Of a stretch of 64,000 nt of DNA, positions 37,182-45,353 are shown in pieces. The DNA lies in assembly GCF_001190785.1 (NCBI RefSeq), contig NZ_LGSS01000007.1:62001-126000 (forward strand), given 5' to 3'. How positions within the stretch are numbered: the first letter of the stretch is position 1; the number at the start of each line of letters is the position of its first letter. The position numbers were made by a program, and so were the translations under genes. The DNA is from Gottschalkia purinilytica (GTDB lineage Bacteria; Bacillota; Clostridia; Tissierellales; Gottschalkiaceae). The notes beneath the pieces are model-generated. The model was not told where the DNA came from and made no database searches. It saw only the letters and a list, made by a program, of their open reading frames with translations.

Positions 37182-37267
37182 TCATGTTAAGTGTTACAAT
37201 TATTATTAGTCGTCCTTTCTATTGATTGTTTGGTTAGCACTTAACATGATACTAGAAATGGACGACT
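37182..37267. repeat. Two interleaved inverted repeats at the IS end
   Basis: Arm 1 (TCATGTTAAGTG, 37182-37193) pairs with CACTTAACATGA (37238-37249); arm 2 (AGTCGTCCTTTCTA, 37208-37221) pairs with TAGAAATGGACGACT (37253-37267), followed by seven T. The order 1-2-1'-2' allows alternative folds or a pseudoknot. The second hairpin plus T-run looks like a terminator for plus-strand transcripts. Confidence 0.65.
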
Positions 37268-37554
37268 TTTTTTAGTGGTAATTTTAGTTATTCAACAACT
37301 TAAGTATAAACTTACTTTAACTATTATATCAATTTCTCTTATAACTTTTAGGCCTAATAAAGGAGTGAAATATTGTTTCACATCTAAATATATTTAGTAT
37401 ATTCTTTGAATAGTAAAGTTTTATTGTTCTAAACTTTATTATTTGATATTATTTACTATATTAAAGGTTAGAATAATTATAAGAAGATAAAGCCTTAACT
37501 ATGTAATTTATACTATAATTTATATACATGTTAAACATAAGGAGGAAAATTTTA

Positions 37555-38913
37555 ATGGTTAAAAAAAATGAGGTATTAGACCTTTATATAGAAGATGTTA
37601 TTTTTCCTAATAAGGGAATAGCAACGATAGATGATAAAAAGATAACGGTAAAAAATGCGATAAAGGGACAAAAGGTAAAGGCTAGAATAACTAAAAAACG
37701 TAAAGACAAAATAGAAGCTAATATATTAGAGATATTAGAAAAATCACCTGTGGAAAGCGATGCAGAGTGTAGACACTATGGGATATGTGGAGGATGTTCT
37801 TATCAGACACTACCTTATGAAGAACAGTTAAAACTTAAGGAAAATCAAGTTAAGAGACTATTAGACGAGGTCTTAACAGATGAATACGAATATTTAAATA
37901 TAGAACCAAGTCCAACTAAGTTTGAATATAGAAATAAGATGGAGTTTTCTTTTGGAGATGCAGAAAAAGATGGAGAATTAGAATTGGGAATGCATAGAAA
38001 AGGAAGATTCTATGAGATAGTTACTGTAGATGGATGTACTATAGTAGATGAAGACTTTAAAGATGTGCTAATGACTGTTTTAAAATATTTTAGGGAAAAG
38101 GGCATATCTTTTTATAATAAAAAAAGACATGAGGGATATTTAAGACACTTAGTGGTTAGAAAAGCTATAAAAAATAAAGAGATACTAGTAAATTTAGTTA
38201 CAAGTTCTCAAATGGACTTAGATCTTAAAGATTTAGTTGAAAAGGTTAAGAACTTAAATTTAAGTAGCAAGCTTAAAGGATTTCTACATACTATAAATGA
38301 TAGTTTATCTGATGTAGTTCAAAGTGATGAAACTAGAGTGTTATATGGTCAAGATTATATAACAGAAGAATTATTAGGGCTTAACTTTAAAATATCAGCG
38401 TTCTCGTTTTTTCAGACAAACTCACTAGGAGCAGAAAGATTATATTCTGTAGTTAGAGATTTTACGGATTCATCTAAAGATAAGATAATATTTGATCTTT
38501 ACTGTGGAACAGGAACTATAGCTCAAATAATGTCACCTATAGCTAAGAAAGTTTATGGAATAGAGATAGTGGAGGAAGCAGTAGAAGCTGCAAAGGTTAA
38601 TGCTAAGCTTAATAATCTAGATAACTGTGAATTCATAGCTGGAGATGTTATGGAAAAAGTTGAAGAGTTAAAAGAAAAACCAGATATTATAATATTAGAT
38701 CCACCAAGAGATGGTATACATCCAAAAGCTATTCACAAAATAATAGACTTTAACCCAGAACAATTTATATATGTATCATGTAAACCAACGTCTCTAGCTA
38801 GGGATTTACCTATATTTGTAGAGAGAGGGTATAAAGTGGAGAAAGTTAAGTGTGTGGATATGTTTCCTATGACTCCCCACGTGGAGACTGTGGTGAGGAT
38901 AAAGAAAGGCTAA
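37555..38913 (+). CDS. rlmD: 23S rRNA (uracil-5-)-methyltransferase, RlmD/RumA type
   Basis: A 452-residue enzyme that methylates U at C5 in 23S rRNA using SAM. An N-terminal TRAM domain (~1-60) is followed by the iron-sulfur motif CRHYGICGGC near residue 75 with a fourth Cys later. The SAM site is FDLYCGTGTIAQIM, then LDPPRDGIHPKA and the catalytic Cys in YVSCKPTSLARD. The C-terminus is CVDMFPMTPHVETVV. ATG 37555 is set by AAGGAGGAAAATTTTA. This gene is intact, unlike the rumA-like fragment at 30289. Confidence 0.9.
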   Translation: MVKKNEVLDLYIEDVIFPNKGIATIDDKKITVKNAIKGQKVKARITKKRKDKIEANILEILEKSPVESDAECRHYGICGGCSYQTLPYEEQLKLKENQVKRLLDEVLTDEYEYLNIEPSPTKFEYRNKMEFSFGDAEKDGELELGMHRKGRFYEIVTVDGCTIVDEDFKDVLMTVLKYFREKGISFYNKKRHEGYLRHLVVRKAIKNKEILVNLVTSSQMDLDLKDLVEKVKNLNLSSKLKGFLHTINDSLSDVVQSDETRVLYGQDYITEELLGLNFKISAFSFFQTNSLGAERLYSVVRDFTDSSKDKIIFDLYCGTGTIAQIMSPIAKKVYGIEIVEEAVEAAKVNAKLNNLDNCEFIAGDVMEKVEELKEKPDIIILDPPRDGIHPKAIHKIIDFNPEQFIYVSCKPTSLARDLPIFVERGYKVEKVKCVDMFPMTPHVETVVRIKKG

Positions 38914-38955
38914 AATAAGTAGAGCAGAAAAGCCAGTAAATAAGAACCTCCAAGC

Positions 38956-39000
38956 ATTACATCAATTTTGCCAGATGTTGGCTGGCAGATGATGTGCTTT
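38956..39000. other. Structured hairpin between rlmD and the TetR gene
   Basis: Nested complementary segments AGCATTACATCA, TTTGCCAG, CTGGCAGA and TGATGTGCTT fold into one long stem with small bulges and an ATGTTGG loop. No T-run follows, so it is not a standard terminator. It could be a small mobile repeat remnant or an RNA processing site. Confidence 0.4.
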
Positions 39001-39189
39001 GAAACTTCTATTTATATGTCTTAGGAAACATATCAAGGGCTTAAGTGTGTGATTGTGTTGACAGATTAGATAACAGCTGTTTTTAAGGTGTTGAGAATTA
39101 TAATAAATCATATGATGATGGATTATTTGTAAATAATTTACAATATGTTATAATTTTAAATACAGATAAAGCGTTAAGGAGGTGGCGAC

Positions 39190-39759
39190 TTGGCACAGCA
39201 ATATACCAAAAAAATGATTCGCGAGGTATTCATAAAGATGCTGAATGAGCGTCCACTTAACAAAATCACAGTTAAAGATATTGCTACAGAATGTGAGATC
39301 AACAGAAATACTTTTTATTATTACTACACAGATGTATATGCACTTTTATCAGAGATATTCCAAACAGAACTTCAGACAGTCATTGATGAATATAATGATA
39401 CACTCTCTTGGGAGGAGAGCTTCACTGTAGCTGCTAGATTTGCTTTAGAAAACAAAACAGCCATTTATCATGTATATAATTCCATGCAGAGAGAAGAACT
39501 AGTGAATTATATATACAATGTATCAGGAAATGTCATGATTCGGTATGTTGAAAAAGTAAGCGATGGTATCCCAGCTTCTTTGGAAGATAAAAAACTGATT
39601 GCCTCCTTTTATCAGTGTGCCCTCACTGAAATGGTACTACGCTGGATTGCTTCCGGAATGAAGGAAGACCCTGATACTATCATCAGACGAATCGGGCAGC
39701 TCTTCGATGGAAATATTGAGTTATCCCTTAAGCGAAGTGCTGGTTTAAATGATGTCTAA
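39190..39759 (+). CDS. TetR/AcrR-family transcriptional regulator
   Basis: A 189-residue regulator. The N-terminal helix-turn-helix contains LNKITVKDIATECEINRNTFYYYYTDVYALL, matching the TetR family; the ligand domain (~60-189) resembles the DhaS-type group. The start is TTG 39190, preceded by AAGGAGGTGGCGAC. It probably controls the oleate hydratase gene downstream, which is inferred from adjacency and common association of TetR regulators with fatty-acid enzymes. Confidence 0.85.
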   Translation: MAQQYTKKMIREVFIKMLNERPLNKITVKDIATECEINRNTFYYYYTDVYALLSEIFQTELQTVIDEYNDTLSWEESFTVAARFALENKTAIYHVYNSMQREELVNYIYNVSGNVMIRYVEKVSDGIPASLEDKKLIASFYQCALTEMVLRWIASGMKEDPDTIIRRIGQLFDGNIELSLKRSAGLNDV

Positions 39760-39822
39760 TAAAAAGCAATAGAAGATTCCTTTTTTATCAGACACTTTAA
39801 CCTAGATGCCCAAAAATTAAGC

Positions 39823-39865
39823 AAACAAACTGCGGTGTTCGAAATTCGAACACCGCAGTTTGTTT
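39823..39865. repeat. Perfect inverted repeat with 21-base arms
   Basis: The left arm (39823-39843) contains CTGCGGTGTTCGAA and the right arm (39845-39865) is its exact reverse complement, separated by one A. It lies after the TetR gene. The right arm ends GTTTGTTT, a weak T-tract, so it may serve as a terminator. Confidence 0.65.
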
Positions 39866-39981
39866 ATCTAATGAAAAAGACACAAAAAAACTATATTATA
39901 GATTTATACAAATATTACAGATAATAAGTATTCATAAAGTTAAAGGAGGACTTATTATTTTACACCATGTGGGAATACTAA

Positions 39982-40005
39982 TAGAGTGAACATAGGTGAA
40001 CTCTA
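39982..40005. promoter_or_regulatory. Possible TetR operator
   Basis: TAGAGT at 39982 and ACTCTA at 40000-40005 form an interrupted inverted repeat, and GTGAAC occurs twice inside it as a direct repeat. It lies ~60 bases before the oleate hydratase ATG. Weak evidence, from sequence symmetry and position only. Confidence 0.3.
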
Positions 40006-40060
40006 AATATGATAGTAGTCTTTAGAAGACTATTAAAAAATTAAGAAAGAAGGGGATAAT

Positions 40061-41854
40061 ATGAAATTAAAGACACATGATGATAGGCTTACGCTTACAA
40101 ATGGAACTTATCATGCTTTAGTAAATGCAAGAAAGCCTAAAGGGATTGAAGACAAAAAAGCTTATTTAATTGGTACTGGAATTGCTTCTTTGGCTGCTGG
40201 TTGTTTTTTAATTCGTGATGCTCACATGGATGGTAGCAAGATTACCTTCTTAGAACAATTAGATATTCCTGGTGGATCTTTGGACGCCCAAGTTCGCCAG
40301 AATGCGGGTTATGTAGCACGTGGTGGACGTGAAATGGGTCATTATTTTGAGGTTTTATGGGGCTTGTTTAGTTCATTACCATCTACAGAAGATCCTAGTA
40401 TGACTGTGTTAGATCATTTTTATTATACAAACTACGATGACCCAAACTTTAGCAATTGTCGTATTACTAAAAATCAAGGTGAGCGCTATGACAATGGAAA
40501 ATTTAATTTGGGTCAAGACTTAGCAAAAGAATTAGCTGCTTTTGTAAGCATGACAGATGAAGAACTTCAAAATAAAACTATTGAAGATGTTTTTTCTGAA
40601 GAACTTTTAAACAGTGATTTCTGGACATATTGGAGAACAATGTTCGCTTTTGAAAACTGGCATAGTGCTTTAGAGATGAAATTATATATGAATCGTTTCA
40701 TCCACCATGTTGGAGGATTACCAGATCTTTCTGCTTTACAATTTTCACGCCATGATCAATACACTTCATTTGTAAAACCTATGGTAAAATATTTGGAAGA
40801 CCATGGTGCTAAATTTGAATATGGAGTCACTGTAGATAACGTTGAGTTCTCAATTTCAGATGATAAAAAAGTTGCAAAGAGAATAGTTGCAACAGATAAA
40901 ACTGGAAAGGATATTTCCATTGACTTAACAGAAAACGACTTAGTATTTATCACTAATGGTTCTATGACTGAAGGTTCTGGATATGGTGATGACAATACTC
41001 CTGCACCATTTAATAAGGAACCAGAAGGATGCTGGAAGTTGTGGAGAAATATAGCGGCTCAATCAGATGAATTTGGAAATCCAGATAAATTCTGTACAGA
41101 TCCAGAAAAATCTAATTGGGAGTCTTGTACAGTAACTTGTCATGATGAACGTGTTCCTGAGTACATTGAAAAGATTACAAAACGTTCACCATATGGCGGA
41201 CGTACTGTAACAGGTGGAATAGTTACAGCACTTGACTCTTCATGGTTGATGAGTTGGACAATAAACCGTCAAGAACAATATTACGGACAACCTGAAAAAG
41301 ACATTGTAGTTTGGGTATATGGTTTATTTTCTGATGTTCCTGGAGACTACATTAAAAAACCTATGAGAGATTGTACTGGTAAGGAAATCACAAAAGAATG
41401 GCTATATCATATAGGTGTTCCTACAGACAAAATAGAAGAATTAGCAGGATCATGTACTGCAGTTCCTGTTATGATGCCATTTATCACATCTCAATTTATG
41501 CCTCGTGAATTTGGAGATCGTCCATATGTTGTACCTAAGAATGCAGTAAACTTTGCTTTCCTTGGACAATTTGCTGAGACATTGGATGATCCAGGACGTG
41601 ATACTGTATTTACTATCGAATACTCAGGACGTACAGCGATGGAAGCAGTATATGTTTTAACTGGAGTTGAAAAAGGAGTTCCTGAGGTATTTGCTTCGAG
41701 ATATGATATACGCTATTTATTAAATTCAATTAAATGTTTATTAGATGGGGAGAAGCCAGAACTTGATTTACCTCCAATGACTAAACGTAAAATTTTAAAA
41801 CAAGTAGCAGGAACAGACATTGAAAAGTTATTAAAAGAATATGAAATTATTTAA
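40061..41854 (+). CDS. ohyA: Oleate hydratase
   Basis: A 597-residue FAD enzyme of the myosin-cross-reactive antigen family, which adds water to oleic and linoleic acids to give 10-hydroxy fatty acids. The FAD site is AYLIGTGIASLAAGCFLI with LEQLDIPGGSLD downstream; further conserved parts are RGGREMGHYFEVLWGLF, NRFIHHVGGLPDLS, TNGSMTEGSGYGD and SQFMPREFGDRP. Full length. A good RBS (GAAGGGG) precedes the ATG. The reaction detoxifies unsaturated fatty acids. Followed by its own terminator. Confidence 0.95.
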   Translation: MKLKTHDDRLTLTNGTYHALVNARKPKGIEDKKAYLIGTGIASLAAGCFLIRDAHMDGSKITFLEQLDIPGGSLDAQVRQNAGYVARGGREMGHYFEVLWGLFSSLPSTEDPSMTVLDHFYYTNYDDPNFSNCRITKNQGERYDNGKFNLGQDLAKELAAFVSMTDEELQNKTIEDVFSEELLNSDFWTYWRTMFAFENWHSALEMKLYMNRFIHHVGGLPDLSALQFSRHDQYTSFVKPMVKYLEDHGAKFEYGVTVDNVEFSISDDKKVAKRIVATDKTGKDISIDLTENDLVFITNGSMTEGSGYGDDNTPAPFNKEPEGCWKLWRNIAAQSDEFGNPDKFCTDPEKSNWESCTVTCHDERVPEYIEKITKRSPYGGRTVTGGIVTALDSSWLMSWTINRQEQYYGQPEKDIVVWVYGLFSDVPGDYIKKPMRDCTGKEITKEWLYHIGVPTDKIEELAGSCTAVPVMMPFITSQFMPREFGDRPYVVPKNAVNFAFLGQFAETLDDPGRDTVFTIEYSGRTAMEAVYVLTGVEKGVPEVFASRYDIRYLLNSIKCLLDGEKPELDLPPMTKRKILKQVAGTDIEKLLKEYEII

Positions 41855-41881
41855 TGACACTTATAATTAGATAAATTGATT

Positions 41882-41917
41882 AAAATCCCGAGTTTTAAAA
41901 AAATCGGGATTTTAATT
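41882..41917 (+). terminator. Rho-independent terminator of oleate hydratase
   Basis: AAAATCCCGA at 41882-41891 pairs perfectly with TCGGGATTTT at 41904-41913, followed by AATTT. Confidence 0.75.
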
Positions 41918-41938
41918 TATATTCATTTATTACTCATA

Positions 41939-41966
41939 TTGCTAATTGATATGTTAATAATATAAT
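41939..41966 (+). promoter_or_regulatory. Likely promoter of the MoxR-vWA operon
   Basis: TTGCTA (41939-41944) and TATAAT (41961-41966) are 16 bases apart, 29 bases before the GTG start of the ATPase gene. Confidence 0.5.
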
Positions 41967-41994
41967 AGAATATCATGCAAAGGAGGAAACTTCT

Positions 41995-44106
41995 GTGAAA
42001 GAAAAAACAAATTTCAAGCAAGCTTATATTCCTACTATAGAAGAAATGCAAAGTTGGTATGAAGGTGATTTGCGCAAGGAAGCCTTAAAATTATCGGAAT
42101 ATGAAAATAATAAAAAAATAGTAGAACAAGGATCATTTTTTAAAGCTTTTAGGAAATTTGAAGAAAGGGACGATAGAATCGCTCTTGATTCTAAAAAAAA
42201 TAATGTTTATTACAAAAAATATAAAGCTTATGTAGAAGAAGAAACAGCAAATAAGGGCAAAGAGATACAAGAAATTGAAAATTCAATCGAATATGAAAAG
42301 TTTTTTCTCCGTTGGGAAAGAAGGGTCAGTAGGGAGAGCAACAATTCCAATCACTATGGAAGTAATTCGGCTACAAGATATCGGGTTGATCGCATAGAAA
42401 AATTGGAAAAAGAATTAGAGAAACTTTTAGAAAACTCTCCGGAAGCATGGGAATTTTATTATAAACGCCAATTGATAAGTGATATAGAAACTCAACACCA
42501 ACAGCGTTTAGTAACTGTCCCTTATGTGGTTAAAGCAAAACAAAAAGTAATAGATTCGTTGAATTTAGGTGTTCCCGTATATATTGTAGGACATTTAGGA
42601 AGTGGTAAAACACAATTAGCAACTGAAGCAGCTTTGGATTTTACTATTCAAAATAAAATACAAAGAGAATTAGAAGACAAAATGGAAGATTGGTTTTCTG
42701 CAAATCCAAATGCTACAGAAAAAGATGCTATTCAAAAATTTAGAGAATTTAATGAAGAAAGAAAGTTTTACTATAAAAATATTTTAACTAATGGAAGTAA
42801 AGAGGAAATAGAATCTTTACAGCCACTTTTTATTTCTGGTTCACATAATTTAACTTATGAAGACATGTTTGTAGAGAAAACTTTATCTCTCAAACACAGT
42901 TTCTCACAAGGTTCTTTTGCAGATTATCTGAATATGATTATAGAAGATTTTTATGAGTGGATGGATGAGCACAAAGCAAGGCTGGAACAGATGACTGATG
43001 AAGAGCAGTTACAACTTAAGATTCAAATATGGAAAAGTTTTTCTGATTTATTGGTAGCAAGTAATAGTGCTTTTGGTACTGAAATCAAAAAAATAGAAAG
43101 AGAAATTTTGATTGCGGTAAAAGAAGGTCGCACTGTAATAGTAGATGAATTAAATACAATTGCTATGCAAAATTTAATTGCTTTAAATGATATATTGCAA
43201 CGTCATGCGGGAAGTACAGCTTATATTACAGGAGTTGGTCCTGTTTTGATTAAACCTGGATTTGGATTCATTGGCACAGGAAATTTGTCAACTCAAATGG
43301 TAAATTATGAAGGAACAAATGAGTTAAATCCAGCCTTTAAATCACGTTTTGTAACGATTGAATATAATTATGTACCACAAAAGATAACTGGATCCCTAGA
43401 AGATCAAGAGTTCCCAGAAGAAAATGAACTTTTCAGAATAATAATAGCACGATTAGCTGACAAAAATGGAAACATTCATATACCTGATTCCAAAAGGACA
43501 TTAGAAGAATTGTTTCGCTTTTCTCAGTTGTGTAGAGTTACTCAGAATGTTTTTATGGGTAAGTGGAAAGATAATGAAGTCCAAAAAGATTCTGGAATGG
43601 ATGAACTAGAGTTGAGAGAATCTGTATTATCAATCCGAAATATTTTGCATGTTTTAGATAATTGGAATCAAGGTGAAGAAAAAGATTTGAGCAAAGCTTT
43701 GTGGGATGGTTTTATTAGTTCAATCACTTATCCTGATGACCAAAACTATATTCTCTCACAAGCAGTGCGTTTTGGATTTTTTCCTATAAGCGAAGGATGG
43801 AATATTGAGACAAAAGGCATAGGAGAAGCCACGACAACATATGACGAAATTCGTACTCGTCCATATCACTATGTTCGTCCATCAATAGAAACTTTAAGCT
43901 ATTTAGATGTAGTTCATCTGGTATTTGGGAAAGGAACTCCAAGAAAAACTTTGCCAAAAGGGCTAAAAGAAACTTTTGAAGCTGATATTGATGATTTATT
44001 GCAGATTGATGCGAAAAAATATCAAAAACTAGACCAACAATTATCTCATTTAGAGCATTCAAAAGATCTACTTGGATACTTGGAAGATAATGGAGGAGAA
44101 AAATGA
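41995..44106 (+). CDS. MoxR-like AAA+ ATPase
   Basis: A 703-residue ATPase, first of a three-gene operon. Residues ~1-195 are highly charged and helical. The Walker A motif GHLGSGKTQLA lies near residue 198 and Walker B TVIVDELN near 381, with an unusually long helical insert (~180 residues) between them. FGFIGTGN and AFKSRFV (sensor/arginine finger region) follow. This is the MoxR/AAA_5 group, chaperone-like remodelers that partner vWA proteins. Start GTG 41995 after AGGAGG. Its stop overlaps the next ATG. Confidence 0.8.
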   Translation: MKEKTNFKQAYIPTIEEMQSWYEGDLRKEALKLSEYENNKKIVEQGSFFKAFRKFEERDDRIALDSKKNNVYYKKYKAYVEEETANKGKEIQEIENSIEYEKFFLRWERRVSRESNNSNHYGSNSATRYRVDRIEKLEKELEKLLENSPEAWEFYYKRQLISDIETQHQQRLVTVPYVVKAKQKVIDSLNLGVPVYIVGHLGSGKTQLATEAALDFTIQNKIQRELEDKMEDWFSANPNATEKDAIQKFREFNEERKFYYKNILTNGSKEEIESLQPLFISGSHNLTYEDMFVEKTLSLKHSFSQGSFADYLNMIIEDFYEWMDEHKARLEQMTDEEQLQLKIQIWKSFSDLLVASNSAFGTEIKKIEREILIAVKEGRTVIVDELNTIAMQNLIALNDILQRHAGSTAYITGVGPVLIKPGFGFIGTGNLSTQMVNYEGTNELNPAFKSRFVTIEYNYVPQKITGSLEDQEFPEENELFRIIIARLADKNGNIHIPDSKRTLEELFRFSQLCRVTQNVFMGKWKDNEVQKDSGMDELELRESVLSIRNILHVLDNWNQGEEKDLSKALWDGFISSITYPDDQNYILSQAVRFGFFPISEGWNIETKGIGEATTTYDEIRTRPYHYVRPSIETLSYLDVVHLVFGKGTPRKTLPKGLKETFEADIDDLLQIDAKKYQKLDQQLSHLEHSKDLLGYLEDNGGEK

Positions 44107-45341
44107 AAATAAATTTGTCGGTAGACGGAAAGAATTTTAAGAGTCAAGTTAAAGATCTAAGAGAAAGACTGAATGAATGCCAAGCAAATGGAATTTTAGA
44201 TGATGGTTTCGAAGAACAATTAAACAAACTTTTAAAAATAGAAGAAGAGTTATTGACTGATTTAATTCCGTATTACCGAGTTTATGCAAATGATATCCAA
44301 AAGACTTCAATGCAAATAAATCCGATAAAACAATTGGGAGCTTTTAGTTTTGATAGTTTTTTACAAACTACATTGAGGATTAATAAAAATCTTTTTATTA
44401 CAAGTAGTATAGATAGAAAAGTTCAATTTTTTTATATAGATATTGTAGATGATTTTTTTGATCATAATCAAATAGAAGGAGAGTGGAGTCCTCCTATTAA
44501 AGAAATAAAAGAGACAATTTCGTTTATATATAAATTGAATGACAAAGAAATTTTGCTTTTGGGAGTCAGAGGGGGATGCTATATACTTTCAAGCGATAAT
44601 TTCGATCAACTACCTAATGTGAACGGACAGATTAAAGTTAAAAGAATCCAAACAGATCATAATTTTAATGGATTTGGAAGATGTTTAGCAATTAAAGATA
44701 ATTTATTTATGGTGGAAAATGGAGATGAAAAGTTAAATTTATTTGAAATAATAAAAGAAAATGATGAATATAGTTTGGTTTTTCATAAAGATATATATTG
44801 TACTATTCCAAATTGGACGTCATTTGAAAAAATAAATGACGATTATTTTGTAGTTGGAACAAAGATGGGAAAGTTATATTTTATTAAATATGATAACAGA
44901 CAACTTACTATTATAGAAAAAATTAATTTTCTAAATGATGAAATAAGGCAAATTAGATGCTTAGAGGATGGAAATGGTAATAAGAATTCCCTTATAGTAA
45001 CAGGCAATAAAGGGCAGCTTAAGATATTTTCTTTATATGAAAATTCAAAAACTATAAAAATAGAATTGAATGATTTAAAAGGTAATTTGTTTGACGTTCA
45101 ATCTAAAAAAGGCACAGCTATAGTTTTAAGTGAAGATGGAATTATATACTTACTTGAAGAGAATTTTGGAAATTGGTATCTGAATGAAGAAGCGACGATC
45201 AAAGATTCCTTTTTTACAAATGTTTTAAATTTAGATATTTCAAAATATTTGCTCATGGATATGGAAGGTAAATTAAATCTGTTAGACATTGATCGAATTG
45301 ATACACCAAAAGACTTGTGGGATCTGCCACTGTATCAATAG
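44103..45341 (+). CDS. Beta-propeller-like protein of the MoxR-vWA operon
   Basis: A 412-residue protein starting with an ATGA overlap. Residues ~1-75 form a charged coiled coil (VKDLRERLNECQANG). The rest has WD40/beta-propeller-like repeats, seen as strand-turn patterns such as RINKNLFITSSIDRKVQFFYID, DDYFVVGTKMGKLYFIKYD, NSLIVTGNKGQLKIFSLYE and GTAIVLSEDGIIYLLEE. No enzyme motif is seen. Likely a scaffold or sensor between the ATPase and the vWA protein. Confidence 0.65.
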   Translation: MKINLSVDGKNFKSQVKDLRERLNECQANGILDDGFEEQLNKLLKIEEELLTDLIPYYRVYANDIQKTSMQINPIKQLGAFSFDSFLQTTLRINKNLFITSSIDRKVQFFYIDIVDDFFDHNQIEGEWSPPIKEIKETISFIYKLNDKEILLLGVRGGCYILSSDNFDQLPNVNGQIKVKRIQTDHNFNGFGRCLAIKDNLFMVENGDEKLNLFEIIKENDEYSLVFHKDIYCTIPNWTSFEKINDDYFVVGTKMGKLYFIKYDNRQLTIIEKINFLNDEIRQIRCLEDGNGNKNSLIVTGNKGQLKIFSLYENSKTIKIELNDLKGNLFDVQSKKGTAIVLSEDGIIYLLEENFGNWYLNEEATIKDSFFTNVLNLDISKYLLMDMEGKLNLLDIDRIDTPKDLWDLPLYQ

Positions 45342-45353
45342 GAGGGGATGAGT

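Larger units (their letters stand above)
36399..37302 (-). mobile_element. Degenerate IS element with terminal inverted repeats
   Basis: A ~904-base insertion sequence. GTTGTTGAATAA at 36402-36413 is matched by TTATTCAACAAC at 37288-37299; with the flanking bases the imperfect terminal repeats extend to ~17-20 bases. Inside is a broken minus-strand DDE transposase. It lies between selO and rlmD. The family looks like IS5/IS1182-type DDE elements; the exact family is uncertain. Confidence 0.7.
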
